NCBI GenBank assembly: GCA_947479455.1
Contig: CANJZE010000017.1
Coordinates: forward strand, 39,143-103,142
DNA: 64,000 bases
DNA from: Bacteroidota bacterium
GTDB lineage: Bacteria > Bacteroidota > Bacteroidia > Chitinophagales > LD1
Reading direction: 5' to 3'
The position numbers and the translations under genes were made by a program. The notes beneath the pieces were generated by a model. The model was not told where the DNA came from and made no database searches. It saw nothing but the letters and a program-made list of their open reading frames with translations. Of the stretch, positions 1-6,964 are shown piece after piece; positions within the stretch are counted from its first letter, which is position 1, and the number at the start of each line of letters is the position of its first letter.

Positions 1-1
1 A

Positions 2-895
2 GCCCAATTGTATAGCCAACTCATAGAAGTAACCCCTTCAAGTAGTGCTGAAATCAACCAAAAATTGACCGAACTCAATCGGGTTGGAGCTGCTGCGTCA
101 TATACGTTGTTACTTTATTTGTTGGAAAACAAATCAAAACTTTCTTCTCCGGATGTATTTGGCAAGACCCTTGACTTTTTAATTAAATATTATCTAAGAA
201 GAAATGTGACTGATATTCCCAATACCAGGGACCTTGATTCCATAAACATTGAGGTTGTTGAAAAGTGTCATCAGGCAATTGGAAGAGGAGAAGCGATTTC
301 ATTTGATTTTATAAAAACGCTACATATTAATAGCAACAGATCAAAACCTGCCTCATTAGATACTTTCAAAGAATGGCTGAATGGTGCTATGTATGAAAAC
401 AACGTAGGAATGACCAGATACCTGTTGTGGAAAGTAGATAGTATCTATCATACAAGGGAATATGCTCCTGATCTTTGGAAACGAGATGATGTTAGCCAAA
501 AATATGTTTGGACAATTGAGCACGTATTTCCAGAAGGCAAAAACATTCCTCCATCCTGGGTCAATATGATTGGCGGAGGTGACCAAACTAAAGCTGAGCA
601 AATACAAGGAGAATGCGTTCACAAACTTGGAAATTTGACTCTTTCTGCCTACAACTCAAAATTATCTAATCGTTCTTTTCAGGATAAACGGAATCTTTCA
701 ACTAGAAGAGTAGGAACAGAGGATTTGAAAATTGGGTATTTAAATGGCTTAGGATTGAACAAATTGAAATATGATATAGGGGCCAATTCAGAATCTTTGG
801 CTTCTACAACGGTCTGGAACAGGGAACACATTGATGCCAGGACTGAAGCGGTGGTAAAGATATTGATTCAAATTTTCAAATTTGACAATGAATAA
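2..895 (+). CDS. GmrSD/DUF1524-type HNH endonuclease, C-terminal part (partial at window edge)
   Basis: The reading frame is open to the left edge, so the true start lies outside the window and only the C-terminal ~297 residues are seen. The diagnostic part is the DUF1524 nuclease module: an IEHVFPEG motif (about residue 170 counting from the TTG at 8), then H-K-LGNLTL with H at about 205 and the N...LSNRSFQDK block. This is the His-Asn-Asn nuclease signature found in GmrSD-type modification-dependent (type IV) restriction enzymes, where the N-terminal DUF262 part uses nucleotide hydrolysis. The DUF262 domain would be outside the window, so a complete enzyme is inferred, not seen. It sits at the edge of an accessory gene island. 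Confidence 0.8.
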   Translation, partial: AQLYSQLIEVTPSSSAEINQKLTELNRVGAAASYTLLLYLLENKSKLSSPDVFGKTLDFLIKYYLRRNVTDIPNTRDLDSINIEVVEKCHQAIGRGEAISFDFIKTLHINSNRSKPASLDTFKEWLNGAMYENNVGMTRYLLWKVDSIYHTREYAPDLWKRDDVSQKYVWTIEHVFPEGKNIPPSWVNMIGGGDQTKAEQIQGECVHKLGNLTLSAYNSKLSNRSFQDKRNLSTRRVGTEDLKIGYLNGLGLNKLKYDIGANSESLASTTVWNREHIDARTEAVVKILIQIFKFDNE

Positions 896-990
896 ATGGT
901 ATTAGATAAATACATCCTATCCGATTTTTACGGGTAATTACAAAATCTTTAGTTGACGTTTACATATAGTACCCTTTCATTTATCCATAC

Positions 991-1452
991 TTAGAAAAAA
1001 GGTACCATGATGTCATGTGGTGTTGCATAACCAGGCAATTCTTGTCCGATTGATTCTTCCAATGATTTTTCCTCGTCACGGACTTTACCCATAGTTTTTT
1101 GATGCCCGATATTCTTTAGTCGCGCTATTTCATCAAATGCTGCTTTTAACTGGCTCTGGGAATTCTGAATTTCAATTCGACCAGTTTCCAATTCCTTAAC
1201 CAATGAATTCGTTTCCAAATTGTGCTTGGCTTCTGAATTAGATAAATTATTTTGGGAAGATTCTAATTCAGATTTGAGCTTTACAATTTCATCTTGGTCC
1301 TTTGACCCATTGATGAGAACCATTTCATAATACTGACTTGGAGGTAGCCCTGCAGCTTGTGCTTGGTTGATTAATTGTTGTTTAACAGCTGCGCTGCAGC
1401 GGAAAGTCGCATTGACTTTTGCCTCTATGGGCTTTGAATTTTTGTTGTCCAT
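991..1452 (-). CDS. Ribbon-helix-helix-like, coiled-coil protein (mobilisation-accessory-like)
   Basis: This 153-residue protein has an N-terminal ~50-residue part (ATFRCSAAVKQQLINQAQAA, then GLPPSQYYEMVL) that resembles ribbon-helix-helix DNA-binding domains of MobC-like relaxosome proteins and plasmid regulators. A long Glu/Gln/Lys-rich segment (about residues 55-115) looks like coiled coil. The C-terminus is short and not recognisable. It lies downstream of, and on the same strand as, the HTH gene at 1547-1837, with a 94-bp gap, so the pair could form one operon. A role in mobilisation or segregation of a mobile element is inference; no relaxase is seen nearby. Confidence 0.5.
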   Translation of the reverse strand: MDNKNSKPIEAKVNATFRCSAAVKQQLINQAQAAGLPPSQYYEMVLINGSKDQDEIVKLKSELESSQNNLSNSEAKHNLETNSLVKELETGRIEIQNSQSQLKAAFDEIARLKNIGHQKTMGKVRDEEKSLEESIGQELPGYATPHDIMVPFF

Positions 1453-1546
1453 TGATTTTTGATTTTGTTTTGAAAAAATATTTATCCTACTCCTAATGCA
1501 TTATTATAAATAACCATTCCACTTACCCAATACAGCTATTATTCTA

Positions 1547-1837
1547 TTAGCTCATAACATTTTGTTTTAAAAATGATTCCAAACTTTTACGAGAGATTTT
1601 GGATTTTCTTCCAAACTGAGAAAATTTGAAAACGCCTTGCGATTTCATTTGAAAAAATTTTGTTCGTCCAACCCCCAACAATTCACGAGCCTCAACAGGG
1701 CTAATCCATTCGTCGCTATTATTAACTCTACCCCCTAATGCTTCTCTTAATTTAGCAACTTCAGTTTTAATAAAGCTTACATCAGCGGTTAGCTGGTTGT
1801 ATTCATTTACTTCTAAGATTACATATTCTTTTCTCAC
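1547..1837 (-). CDS. Excisionase-like helix-turn-helix protein (HTH_17)
   Basis: A 96-residue protein with a GTG start. The N-terminal ~40 residues look helical, and the C-terminal half carries the MerR/excisionase-type winged helix: WISPVEARELLGVGRTKFFQ, then a GVFKFSQFGRKSKISRKSLE segment. Such HTH_17 proteins are typical accessory genes of Bacteroidota mobilizable and conjugative elements, where they act as excisionase-type or regulatory DNA-binding proteins. A TATTTTTG box (1842-1849, minus strand) matching the Bacteroidota -7 consensus lies only a few bases before the GTG, so translation may be leaderless or begin further in. It is a candidate regulator of the shared upstream elements found in this island, but nothing in the sequence proves this. 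Confidence 0.7.
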   Translation of the reverse strand: MRKEYVILEVNEYNQLTADVSFIKTEVAKLREALGGRVNNSDEWISPVEARELLGVGRTKFFQMKSQGVFKFSQFGRKSKISRKSLESFLKQNVMS

Positions 1838-1866
1838 GGCTCAAAAATAAGTGGTAGAATTGTTAT

Positions 1867-1890
1867 CACCACAAAAAGGTTTTCAAGCCC
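1867..1890 (-). promoter_or_regulatory. Shared upstream element E1 (minus-strand genes)
   Basis: Read on the minus strand this 24-nt block starts GGGCTTGAAAA and ends TTGTGGTG. It lies about 30 bp upstream of the HTH gene. A near copy (21 of 24 positions, one extra base) lies upstream of the unrelated minus-strand gene at 5959-6264. The TTG near its end could serve as a -33 box, and the rest may be an operator. Confidence 0.4.
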
Positions 1891-1990
1891 TCCATTGAAT
1901 TTATTGATTACTCGGTGCAAAGCAGCTTGCATAAATTACATAATTGTTTGATAATTAATGAGTAATCCGATTTATTTCAGTAACCTCATT

Positions 1991-2020
1991 TTCAATTCAT
2001 GATTGAAAAGTCCAACTTTT
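1991..2020 (+). promoter_or_regulatory. Shared island element, copy A
   Basis: A 30-nt block with an inverted repeat TTCAAT-N5-ATTGAA followed by the core TTGAAAAGTCCAAC. It is 27/30 identical to copy B at 5232-5261 and related to copy C at 6375-6404. Its AAC ends 50 bp upstream of the ATG at 2067. Position and symmetry fit an operator or activator site overlapping a promoter; the cognate protein is unknown. Confidence 0.55.
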
Positions 2021-2066
2021 ACCATATTAAAATATCAATAAGTATGCGCCTATATTCACCTTTCAT

Positions 2067-3149
2067 ATGAATATCCATCTTATAAAAACAGCCGAATACA
2101 GCATCGATAAGTTTACAGAAATTTACGAGTTGCTTTGTTCAAGTGATGGCCCGATTAAGTTTATCACTCATAACTGTGATTCGGATACAGATGATATGCC
2201 TTTGCTGAATATGGGGGATAAGAATTCAGTTTCCAACTTTGAAAAGGTTACTAAAAAAATTCTTCATACATCGAACGAATCTCATCCAGCAAGCTGGCAG
2301 GAACTATTTTCCATCTGTAACTACTACCGGAATTACTTGAAGGTAGATTCGAATGATATTGTTGTTTTACTTACCTCCCATAGAAACGAATTAAACTGGT
2401 TCAGCATTTTTGATAACGAAAAAAATGCTTTCGTTCATACAGGAGACTGGGAGCATTTTATTCAAAGCCCTCACAAATTTCCTGTGGCCTATGAAGTTGT
2501 TGCCAATATTCTTAGAATCAGCATGAACCTTTCTTGGGAAACTGAAAACCCGTGCGTACACCGGTCACCAATCGGATGCGTGAATGATTTGTGCCAAAAC
2601 AAAAAGGAGATAATTCTTAAATTACGAACCGGTGACATCTGTGGCGAATGCCTTAAACAAATGGAATCCGAAGGGGTCGGTGAAGATATCATCAACCATG
2701 TTCTTGAAATTTTCGAAACCATCAGGAATCAAATGCTGTTCCGTATGGGGTTCACAAGAAATATTCATCCGCGTGCGGTAAAGGTCACCGACACCGGTGC
2801 GATTATTATCGGAGAAAAGAAAATAGAGTTAACTCCTATTCGCAAAGCGCTTTATATCTTTTACCTTAAACATAGAGAGGGCATCCGGTTGGTGAATCTT
2901 CAGGATTTCAAAGAAGAACTAAGGAAAATATACCTAACGATAAGACCTGGTGGGGAGGAAAACAAAATAGAGAGATTGATTTCACTTATAGATGGCACCT
3001 TCAGCACAAACAAAACGAGAATCAACAAAGAGATAAAAAAGCAACTTGGCGAACCCCTTGCCAATTTCTATTATTTGACTGGTAATCCAGGAGAAGCGTT
3101 TAGAATAAACCTTCCGGAGAATTGTATTTCTATCGATACGAAGTACTAA
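2067..3149 (+). CDS. Cys-cluster protein with C-terminal winged-helix-like domain, unknown function
   Basis: A 360-residue protein of no recognised family. Its middle carries a Cys cluster, C-x7-C-x4-C-x15-C-x2-C (about residues 163-195, including GCVNDLC and GDICGEC), which looks like a zinc-binding or redox knuckle. The last ~110 residues (from ELTPIRKALYIFYLKHREGI) resemble a small domain found at the C-terminus of diverse Bacteroidota regulatory and signalling proteins, with an 'alkaline' KALYIFYL helix and a NFYYLTG segment before the end. No signal peptide or membrane segment is seen, so it is probably cytoplasmic. It heads a run of three plus-strand genes (VWA and deacetylase-fold follow at gaps of 137 and 78 bp) and is preceded by island element A. 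Function cannot be assigned. Confidence 0.6.
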   Translation: MNIHLIKTAEYSIDKFTEIYELLCSSDGPIKFITHNCDSDTDDMPLLNMGDKNSVSNFEKVTKKILHTSNESHPASWQELFSICNYYRNYLKVDSNDIVVLLTSHRNELNWFSIFDNEKNAFVHTGDWEHFIQSPHKFPVAYEVVANILRISMNLSWETENPCVHRSPIGCVNDLCQNKKEIILKLRTGDICGECLKQMESEGVGEDIINHVLEIFETIRNQMLFRMGFTRNIHPRAVKVTDTGAIIIGEKKIELTPIRKALYIFYLKHREGIRLVNLQDFKEELRKIYLTIRPGGEENKIERLISLIDGTFSTNKTRINKEIKKQLGEPLANFYYLTGNPGEAFRINLPENCISIDTKY

Positions 3150-3286
3150 TCAATATCCTTCCTTACTGAAACTGCAAGGTTGCAAAGTTCCCTTAACGGC
3201 CTCTTTGCTACGATATTTGTCGTCTTAAACCGATATACAGGTTCTGGCATTTATTAATTCATTTTTCATCAGTAAAATCAAACATC

Positions 3287-4015
3287 ATGAGCACAAAACA
3301 CCAGGTACACAACTTAATCATTCTGGACGAGAGCGGTTCCATGCAGGGCATCAAAAGAACGATAATCGAGGGGTTCAACGAGATCGTTCAAACTATAAAG
3401 GGAATAGAAAAAGAATATCCGGAGCAGGAACATTTTATCTCATTGGTAAGCTTTAATGGTCTTGCATTAAAACCGATACATTTTTTAGAGCCAGTGAGTA
3501 GTCTTGGCATTATTGATGAAAGCAGATATAACCCAGACGCATCAACTCCCTTGTTCGATGCGATGGGATATAGCCTTAACCGGTTGAAAGCCGAATTAGT
3601 AAATGCTATCGACTATAATGTTCTGGTTACCATTTTGACAGATGGTGAAGAGAATGCTTCAAGAGAATATGACGGAATCGCCATAAAAAAATTGATAGAA
3701 GAACTAAAACTAAATCGATGGACATTCACATATATAGGAACTGAGCATGATGTTGAGAAAGTGGCAGCTTCGTTTTCAATCACTAATACTATGACTTTCT
3801 CAAAAAGCCATGCGGCTATGAAGAGAATGTTTGAGAAAGACAAGTTTGCAAGATCGGGTTATAGCGAGAAGATTAGAAGGAAAGAAGATACCACCCATGA
3901 ATTCTACGATAAGGAGAATGAAAATGAAACGAATAAGGCTACCCTAACCGGTAACCCCAAAAATTATAAAAACTGGTGGCCAAAGATTTCAGACCCTAAC
4001 ATCACATCATCATGA
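3287..4015 (+). CDS. VWA-domain protein
   Basis: A 242-residue soluble protein that is almost entirely a von Willebrand factor A domain. A complete metal-ion-dependent adhesion site is visible: D14-x-S16-x-S18 (LDESGSM), T87 (DASTPLFDAMG) and D119 (LTDGEEN). Such stand-alone cytoplasmic VWA proteins bind partner proteins through a divalent metal and often work with ATPases or in stress and conflict systems. The C-terminal ~60 residues are charged and lack a recognisable domain. It lies between the Cys-cluster gene and the deacetylase-fold gene. A GATATTTG box (about 3212-3219), one base off the -7 consensus, could give it its own promoter. A physical link to its neighbours is inference. Confidence 0.85.
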   Translation: MSTKHQVHNLIILDESGSMQGIKRTIIEGFNEIVQTIKGIEKEYPEQEHFISLVSFNGLALKPIHFLEPVSSLGIIDESRYNPDASTPLFDAMGYSLNRLKAELVNAIDYNVLVTILTDGEENASREYDGIAIKKLIEELKLNRWTFTYIGTEHDVEKVAASFSITNTMTFSKSHAAMKRMFEKDKFARSGYSEKIRRKEDTTHEFYDKENENETNKATLTGNPKNYKNWWPKISDPNITSS

Positions 4016-4093
4016 GATAGATGGTGAGTATTAATTCTATTCCAACATTGATAGTAACCACAAACAATTTTAAACCCCATAAACAAATAGCCT

Positions 4094-5047
4094 ATGCGTG
4101 ATAACAGGATAAAAACATTTTATACTTCAAAACAAGTATTGCAAAAAGACAATACAAACTTTTCCAAATCACCGTTAAAGCCAAAGCTGTTGATCGAATA
4201 TTTAGAAAAACAGAACCTGTCAGCTCATTTCGATATCATATCTGATTTCAGAAGATTTTCTGAAAACGATTTTTTAGTCGCGCACACAAAAGAGTATGTG
4301 AGCGCTTTTTTCAAGGGGAATAAACCGCTTTGTGAAAGCAACAGCCTTCGATGGTCACTGCAATTTGCTGACTCTATCCGGTACACCAATTCTTCGCTAT
4401 ATCACGCGATAAAACATTCGATTGAGCACCCGGAGCATATTTGCTTTGCTCCGGTATCCGGAATGCATCACGCAACACCAGAGAGAGGCGGTTCGTTTTG
4501 TTCAATGTCAGGCCAGGTGATTGCTTCTATAAAAATTTTCAGAGAGTTCGGACTATCAGGAGCGTATCTTGACTTGGACGGTCATTACGGAAATTCCATT
4601 GAAGATAGTCGCTATTTCGTAGAGGATTTGGATAAGGCAATTCCAATTGGCTGCAATATCAATCCTTTTGGCCGTCACCAGAATTACATAGATGACTTGA
4701 AAGAACATCTCGAAGACCTAGGTGAGAAAATATTGAGCGGTAAAATTCACTACTTAGTTTTTGCACATGGGGCTGATAGCCATGAATCTGATGATTTAGG
4801 AGGGCAGTGCTCAACGGCTGAATGGATGCAGTCCAGTGAGCTAGTTTATGACTTTGTAAAAGATGTAAGTGTAAAAATGAAGAAGCCCCTGCCATTAACA
4901 TTGGCGTTATTCGGTGGTTACCGGCAGGATGACTTTGATAGTGTTCTGAGTTTGCATACCGCAGATTTAGTGACCTGCTTAAATAAATTAGTAGAAGCAA
5001 GAATTCATTTTGAACCGGATGTAAAGGTGGAGGAACCGGAAGCTTAG
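4094..5047 (+). CDS. Histone-deacetylase-superfamily (arginase fold) hydrolase
   Basis: The 317-residue protein matches the zinc-dependent HDAC/acetylpolyamine amidohydrolase family. All catalytic positions can be placed: the His pair H125-H126 (SGMHHA), zinc ligands D162 and H164 in YLDLDGHYGN, the third ligand D228 in GADSHESDDLG, and the catalytic Tyr276 in FGGY. Family members remove acyl groups from lysines, polyamines or other amides. The usual HHG after the zinc ligand is HYG here, and NxG of the FCxxNG motif is replaced (FCSMSG), so it is a divergent member and the substrate is unknown. The last gene of a three-gene plus-strand run in the island; linkage with a VWA gene is unusual to me. 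Confidence 0.85.
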   Translation: MRDNRIKTFYTSKQVLQKDNTNFSKSPLKPKLLIEYLEKQNLSAHFDIISDFRRFSENDFLVAHTKEYVSAFFKGNKPLCESNSLRWSLQFADSIRYTNSSLYHAIKHSIEHPEHICFAPVSGMHHATPERGGSFCSMSGQVIASIKIFREFGLSGAYLDLDGHYGNSIEDSRYFVEDLDKAIPIGCNINPFGRHQNYIDDLKEHLEDLGEKILSGKIHYLVFAHGADSHESDDLGGQCSTAEWMQSSELVYDFVKDVSVKMKKPLPLTLALFGGYRQDDFDSVLSLHTADLVTCLNKLVEARIHFEPDVKVEEPEA

Positions 5048-5231
5048 ACCATTATAGGCCGGAATTCTAAATCAAGAGAGGCTGGAAATTTTTGACCACC
5101 ATTTATCTGATCCAAAAATTATGCAAATCAAGTCTTTAAGAGTTGCTTCATAATATACTAACCTGTCCAAACGTGATCCTCAATCCGCCACAGCCTTGAA
5201 TCATCTCTGACTCCGGCTCATCCACCCTAAT

Positions 5232-5261
5232 TTCAATTCATCGTTGAAAAGTCCAACATTT
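5232..5261 (+). promoter_or_regulatory. Shared island element, copy B
   Basis: 27 of 30 bases match copy A (1991-2020), including TTCAATTCAT and TTGAAAAGTCCAAC. The core also contains GTTG-N7-CAAC symmetry. It ends about 60 bp upstream of the exonuclease start at 5318, ten bases (one helical turn) further than copy A from its gene. The rest of the 5048-5317 gap shows nothing else recognisable. Confidence 0.55.
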
Positions 5262-5317
5262 GCAATTCCTTAGAATCAATTTTAGCAACCCCCAATAATA
5301 TAAATCAGACTAAAAAT

Positions 5318-5836
5318 ATGGCTTACATAATGGTTGATATAGAGAGTGACGGACCAATCCCAGGAGATTTTTCAATGATTTCCTTTGGAGCTGTGTTGGT
5401 AGACGAACAGCTTGATAAAACCTTCTACGGCAAACTTAAACCTGTTTCAGACAAGTTTATTCCGGAAGCACTTGCGGTTTCAGGACATTCAAGAGAAGAA
5501 ACATTATCCTTTGACGAACCAAACATTGTAATGGAGGGCTTTGCCGATTGGATAAATAAAATTTGTAAAGACAGACCGATTTTCATAAGTGACAATAACG
5601 GTTTTGACTGGATGTTTATTTGCTGGTATTTCCACCATTTTCTTGGAACAAATCCTTTTGGATTTAGCTCTCAAAATTTAGGAAGTTTATACAAGGGAAT
5701 GGAAAAAGACACTTTCAAATCGTTTAAACATTTACGCAAAACCAAACACACTCATAATCCTCTTGATGACGCAAAAGGAAATGCGGAAGCTTTATTGACC
5801 ATGAAAAATGAGTTTGGACTTAAAATCAAGTTTTGA
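5318..5836 (+). CDS. DEDDh-family 3'-5' exonuclease
   Basis: A 172-residue single-domain nuclease of the RNase T/DnaQ superfamily. The DEDDh residues are all visible: D7 and E9 in MVDIESDG (Exo I), D97 in NNGFDWMF (Exo II), and H146 plus D151 in HNPLDDAKGNAEAL (Exo III). Enzymes of this type trim single-stranded DNA or RNA from 3' ends with two metal ions. Size and the DIESDGPIPG start resemble small phage or island-borne 3'-5' exoribonucleases rather than the DnaQ proofreading subunit. It stands alone between gaps, preceded by island element B, which suggests co-regulation with the gene at 2067. Substrate preference cannot be judged from sequence. Confidence 0.85.
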   Translation: MAYIMVDIESDGPIPGDFSMISFGAVLVDEQLDKTFYGKLKPVSDKFIPEALAVSGHSREETLSFDEPNIVMEGFADWINKICKDRPIFISDNNGFDWMFICWYFHHFLGTNPFGFSSQNLGSLYKGMEKDTFKSFKHLRKTKHTHNPLDDAKGNAEALLTMKNEFGLKIKF

Positions 5837-5958
5837 TGAAGTACTTAACAAGGGAAACAGAAATTGAACACGCCTAAATCCGCATTTTTCGACAACTGCG
5901 GTTCCATTCTACGTATTAAATATCTATATGAGTCTTTTATAATCGTTGGTACTTATGC

Positions 5959-6264
5959 TCAACCTATTTTATCGCTTTCCACACGCACCCATTGATAGTT
6001 GCATTCGTATTCTTCGTTTTCATATATCTGCATCATTCCCCAATAATTTCCACCGTCCTTGACATGGGAAATTTCAAACTCTTTCCACCCTCCATTTTGA
6101 GGTGGTTCATCTGTTGATTTTTCCACCCTAACTATGAATCGATATTTGTCTGCGGTTGAGTTATCTTCAAGGATTTTTACCATTACTATCCAACCATCTT
6201 CTTTGTATTGATAGGTACTTCCAACTTTTACAAAGTCCCATCCGCAGTTATTTGCGCTCGCCAT
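5959..6264 (-). CDS. Conserved-looking small protein, unknown function
   Basis: A 101-residue protein rich in Trp, Tyr, Glu and Lys (for example VGSTYQYKEDGWIVMVKIL and GGNYWGMMQIYENEEYE). The alternating pattern suggests a small beta-rich fold. There is no signal peptide, membrane helix or Cys motif. I do not recognise the family. Coding is supported by its length, its ATG start and the shared element E2 upstream at 6317-6341. It is the only minus-strand gene between the exonuclease and the DUF3268 gene. A 66-codon frame on the opposite strand (6156-6356) is a shadow. Confidence 0.6.
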   Translation of the reverse strand: MASANNCGWDFVKVGSTYQYKEDGWIVMVKILEDNSTADKYRFIVRVEKSTDEPPQNGGWKEFEISHVKDGGNYWGMMQIYENEEYECNYQWVRVESDKIG

Positions 6265-6316
6265 CTCTTATTTTTTTCGAATCTAATTTTATTTATTCAT
6301 ACCCTTATAAATCTTA

Positions 6317-6341
6317 CACCACAATAACCTTTTTCAAGCCC
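6317..6341 (-). promoter_or_regulatory. Shared upstream element E2 (minus-strand genes)
   Basis: On the minus strand this begins GGGCTTGAAAA and ends TTGTGGTG, matching E1 (1867-1890) at 21 of 24 positions with one inserted base. It lies about 53 bp before the ATG at 6264. The two downstream genes share no sequence similarity, so the conservation is more likely regulatory than coding. Confidence 0.4.
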
Positions 6342-6374
6342 ATGTTTTTACTCTAAACTCATCGGGTTATCCCA

Positions 6375-6404
6375 GTTCATTTGTTCGTGAAAAGTGAACA
6401 TTTG
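6375..6404 (+). promoter_or_regulatory. Shared island element, copy C (diverged)
   Basis: It shares GAAAAGT-(G/C)-AACATTTG and a left-hand TTCAT with copy B, but lacks two bases. It has its own symmetry, GTTC-N9-GAAC. It ends about 61-66 bp upstream of the DUF3268 start at 6465, a spacing similar to the other two copies. Confidence 0.4.
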
Positions 6405-6464
6405 GATTATTTTCAACGAAGCTAAATATACATGGCAGATGTGACAGAACCATAAATACGTATC

Positions 6465-6914
6465 ATGACTGAATTCGAAAAAATACTAATTGGCAAAATC
6501 TGCCCCTACTGTAAATGTGAAACGGAATTAGTTTCAGGCAAAATAATTTTTGGGCAAAGTTCAAAATATGGAGGAATGTATTACAGATGTAAAATCAACC
6601 CGGATCATTATGTTGGAACTTATAAGGATGGCATTAAATCTTTAGGAAGTTTGGCGGACAAAGAACTAAGAGAATGGAGATCAAAAGGCCACTCAAATTT
6701 TGACCCCTTATGGAAAGAGAAACCTAAGTTTTTTAGAAGTAAGTGGAATGCCTACGAATGGTTATCTAAAGTAATGGGAGTCGAACGGAGGTATGCTCAT
6801 TTTGGCATGTTTAGTATTGAACAATGTGAAAAATCGATATTTGAATGTATAGAATTGAAACGAAAAATCAATAACCTCACTTGCACAAAGAAGTCAACCT
6901 CAGAACAATCCTAA
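6465..6914 (+). CDS. DUF3268 zinc-finger-containing protein
   Basis: A 149-residue protein that fits the DUF3268 family. It has an N-terminal zinc knuckle, CPYCKCETELV, with a second Cys in YYRCKINPDHYVGTYKDG. This is followed by the family's SLGSLADKELREWRSKGHSN and FDPLWKE blocks, then AYEWLSKVMGV and a terminal HFGMFSIEQCEKS. Function is unknown; such proteins are common in prophages and genomic islands. The last ~20 residues are a charged tail. Upstream element C ties it to the other island genes. A hairpin follows the stop codon. Confidence 0.8.
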   Translation: MTEFEKILIGKICPYCKCETELVSGKIIFGQSSKYGGMYYRCKINPDHYVGTYKDGIKSLGSLADKELREWRSKGHSNFDPLWKEKPKFFRSKWNAYEWLSKVMGVERRYAHFGMFSIEQCEKSIFECIELKRKINNLTCTKKSTSEQS

Positions 6915-6916
6915 AA

Positions 6917-6945
6917 AAGGGGTGCTTACATCCCCTTTACATTTT
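6917..6945 (+). terminator. Probable Rho-independent terminator after the DUF3268 gene
   Basis: AAGGGG (6917-6922) pairs with CCCCTT (6932-6937) around a 9-nt loop, directly after the stop codon and followed by a T-rich stretch. The stem is short, so it may be weak. Confidence 0.5.
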
Positions 6946-6964
6946 TCTTTTTCCTTCGCGGCTT

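Noticed and set aside
8..10. TTG at 8 as the true start of the first gene
   Set aside because: The frame is open to the window edge and lacks the expected N-terminal DUF262 domain, so it is more likely a partial gene.
6156..6356. 66-codon plus-strand frame
   Set aside because: It overlaps the minus-strand 101-aa gene; composition and lack of start signals favour the minus-strand gene.
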